The notes under the pieces are model-generated. The model had not been told where the DNA came from, made no database searches, and saw nothing but the letters and a program-made list of their open reading frames with translations. The position numbers were made by a program, and so were the translations under genes. From Halalkalicoccus paucihalophilus (GTDB lineage Archaea; Halobacteriota; Halobacteria; Halobacteriales; Halalkalicoccaceae): a stretch of DNA of 64,000 nt. Numbering within the stretch: position 1 is the first letter of the stretch; every line of letters starts with the position of its first letter. Where the stretch lies: positions 496,001-560,000 of the forward strand of contig NZ_LTAZ01000004.1 in the NCBI RefSeq assembly GCF_001593955.1, in the 5' to 3' direction. This document shows positions 63,565-64,000 of this stretch, piece after piece.

Positions 63565-64000
63565 TTAACTGTGTTGCGCCGGGTGGATCACCTCGCTGAC
63601 GTCCGCCATTCCTGCCCGGCGCACGACCGCCCGCACCGGATCCCGAACCCCGGAAAGGTTGTCCGAATCACCGTCGAGCACGAGCAGGCGCGCCTCACGG
63701 CCCTCCTCGATGGTGCCGGCGTCGATTCCCGCGATCTCCGCGCCCGCGCGGGTCGCCATCCGCAACACTGCCGGCGCGTCGAGATCGGTGAACTTGGCGG
63801 CGAACTCCATCTCGCGGAACATCGAGGGGCTGTTGAGCATGACGTTGTCCGTGCCGAGCGCGACGGTCGTTCGCCCCGCTAGCTCCTCGATGGGTGGCAG
63901 GCCCACGTTCGTGACCAGGTTGGCGCGTGGACAGCCCACCACGGGAATCCCCTCGCGCTCGACGCGATCCAGGTGCTCCTCGCTTGCGTTGACCATGTGG
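63565..64000 (-). CDS. Amidohydrolase, 5' part beyond the window
   Basis: Only the C-terminal 145 or so residues are inside the window; the frame continues through the right edge. Visible are HMVNASEEHLDR, VVGCPRANLVTNVGLPPI, the catalytic Asp in LGTDNVMLNSP and the terminal LLVLDGDSDNLSG. The pattern matches the TRZ/ATZ or MTA/SAH-deaminase type amidohydrolases. The substrate cannot be told from the fragment. Confidence 0.8.
   Translation of the reverse strand, partial: HMVNASEEHLDRVEREGIPVVGCPRANLVTNVGLPPIEELAGRTTVALGTDNVMLNSPSMFREMEFAAKFTDLDAPAVLRMATRAGAEIAGIDAGTIEEGREARLLVLDGDSDNLSGVRDPVRAVVRRAGMADVSEVIHPAQHS

Overview
The window is chromosomal DNA of a haloarchaeon (class Halobacteria). 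Four things point there: strongly acidic predicted proteins, GC-rich coding sequence with AT-rich promoter islands, many start codons 25-29 nt downstream of a TATA-like element (leaderless transcription), and marker families. The markers are HMG-CoA synthase and reductase, RFC large subunit, a plant-type halophilic ferredoxin, HalOD1 and DUF2150 proteins, an NSS symporter, and a pccB-pccX-pccA propionyl-CoA carboxylase set. I cannot fix the genus. No IS element, CRISPR array, rRNA or tRNA was seen.

Left part (1-14 kb): gcvT-gcvH on the minus strand, then a NYN nuclease, a TatD-type hydrolase and a ferredoxin. Next comes a minus-strand unit of an unrecognised protein, a PQQ-type quinoprotein dehydrogenase without signal peptide, and a HEAT-repeat protein. 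After it lie DUF2150, HMG-CoA synthase, a Tat-exported M14 carboxypeptidase, an AAC(3)-like acetyltransferase and a COG1709 regulator.

Middle (14-38 kb): a DUF457 protein, a GNAT enzyme, an amidohydrolase, an FMN-binding protein, an SGNH hydrolase, rfcL, a 50-residue zinc-finger protein, ctaA, a degenerate M24 protein, an RNase H, an EamA transporter and an ABC ATPase without permease. Then come small membrane proteins, UspA, herA and nurA separated by a transporter gene lacking its 5' half, a SHOCT protein, gpmI, a YtcJ-type amidohydrolase, HMG-CoA reductase, and zinc-ribbon and cupin proteins.

Right part (38-64 kb): an orphan gvpN-like ATPase, a hydrolase, icd, a two-gene unit of unknown proteins, isoaspartyl peptidase, a GNAT/zinc-ribbon fusion, a threonine synthase homologue, gshA, sucC-sucD, a frameshifted DUF2270 gene, and a phosphodiesterase-like protein beside an ABC-2 exporter. 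They are followed by a quinone reductase, a HalOD1 signalling pair, an SDR, an NSS symporter, pccB-pccX-pccA-birA, UspA and a cut-off amidohydrolase.

The genes cover one-carbon and central metabolism (glycine cleavage, icd, succinyl-CoA ligase, gpmI, propionyl-CoA carboxylase with its biotin ligase) and the mevalonate pathway for archaeal lipids. Others serve DNA replication and repair (rfcL, herA/nurA) and redox protection (gshA). The points most worth attention are the signal-less quinoprotein unit, a possible Trp-rich leader peptide before pccB, a string of five hairpins beside icd, a possible small RNA upstream of gshA, and two broken genes.
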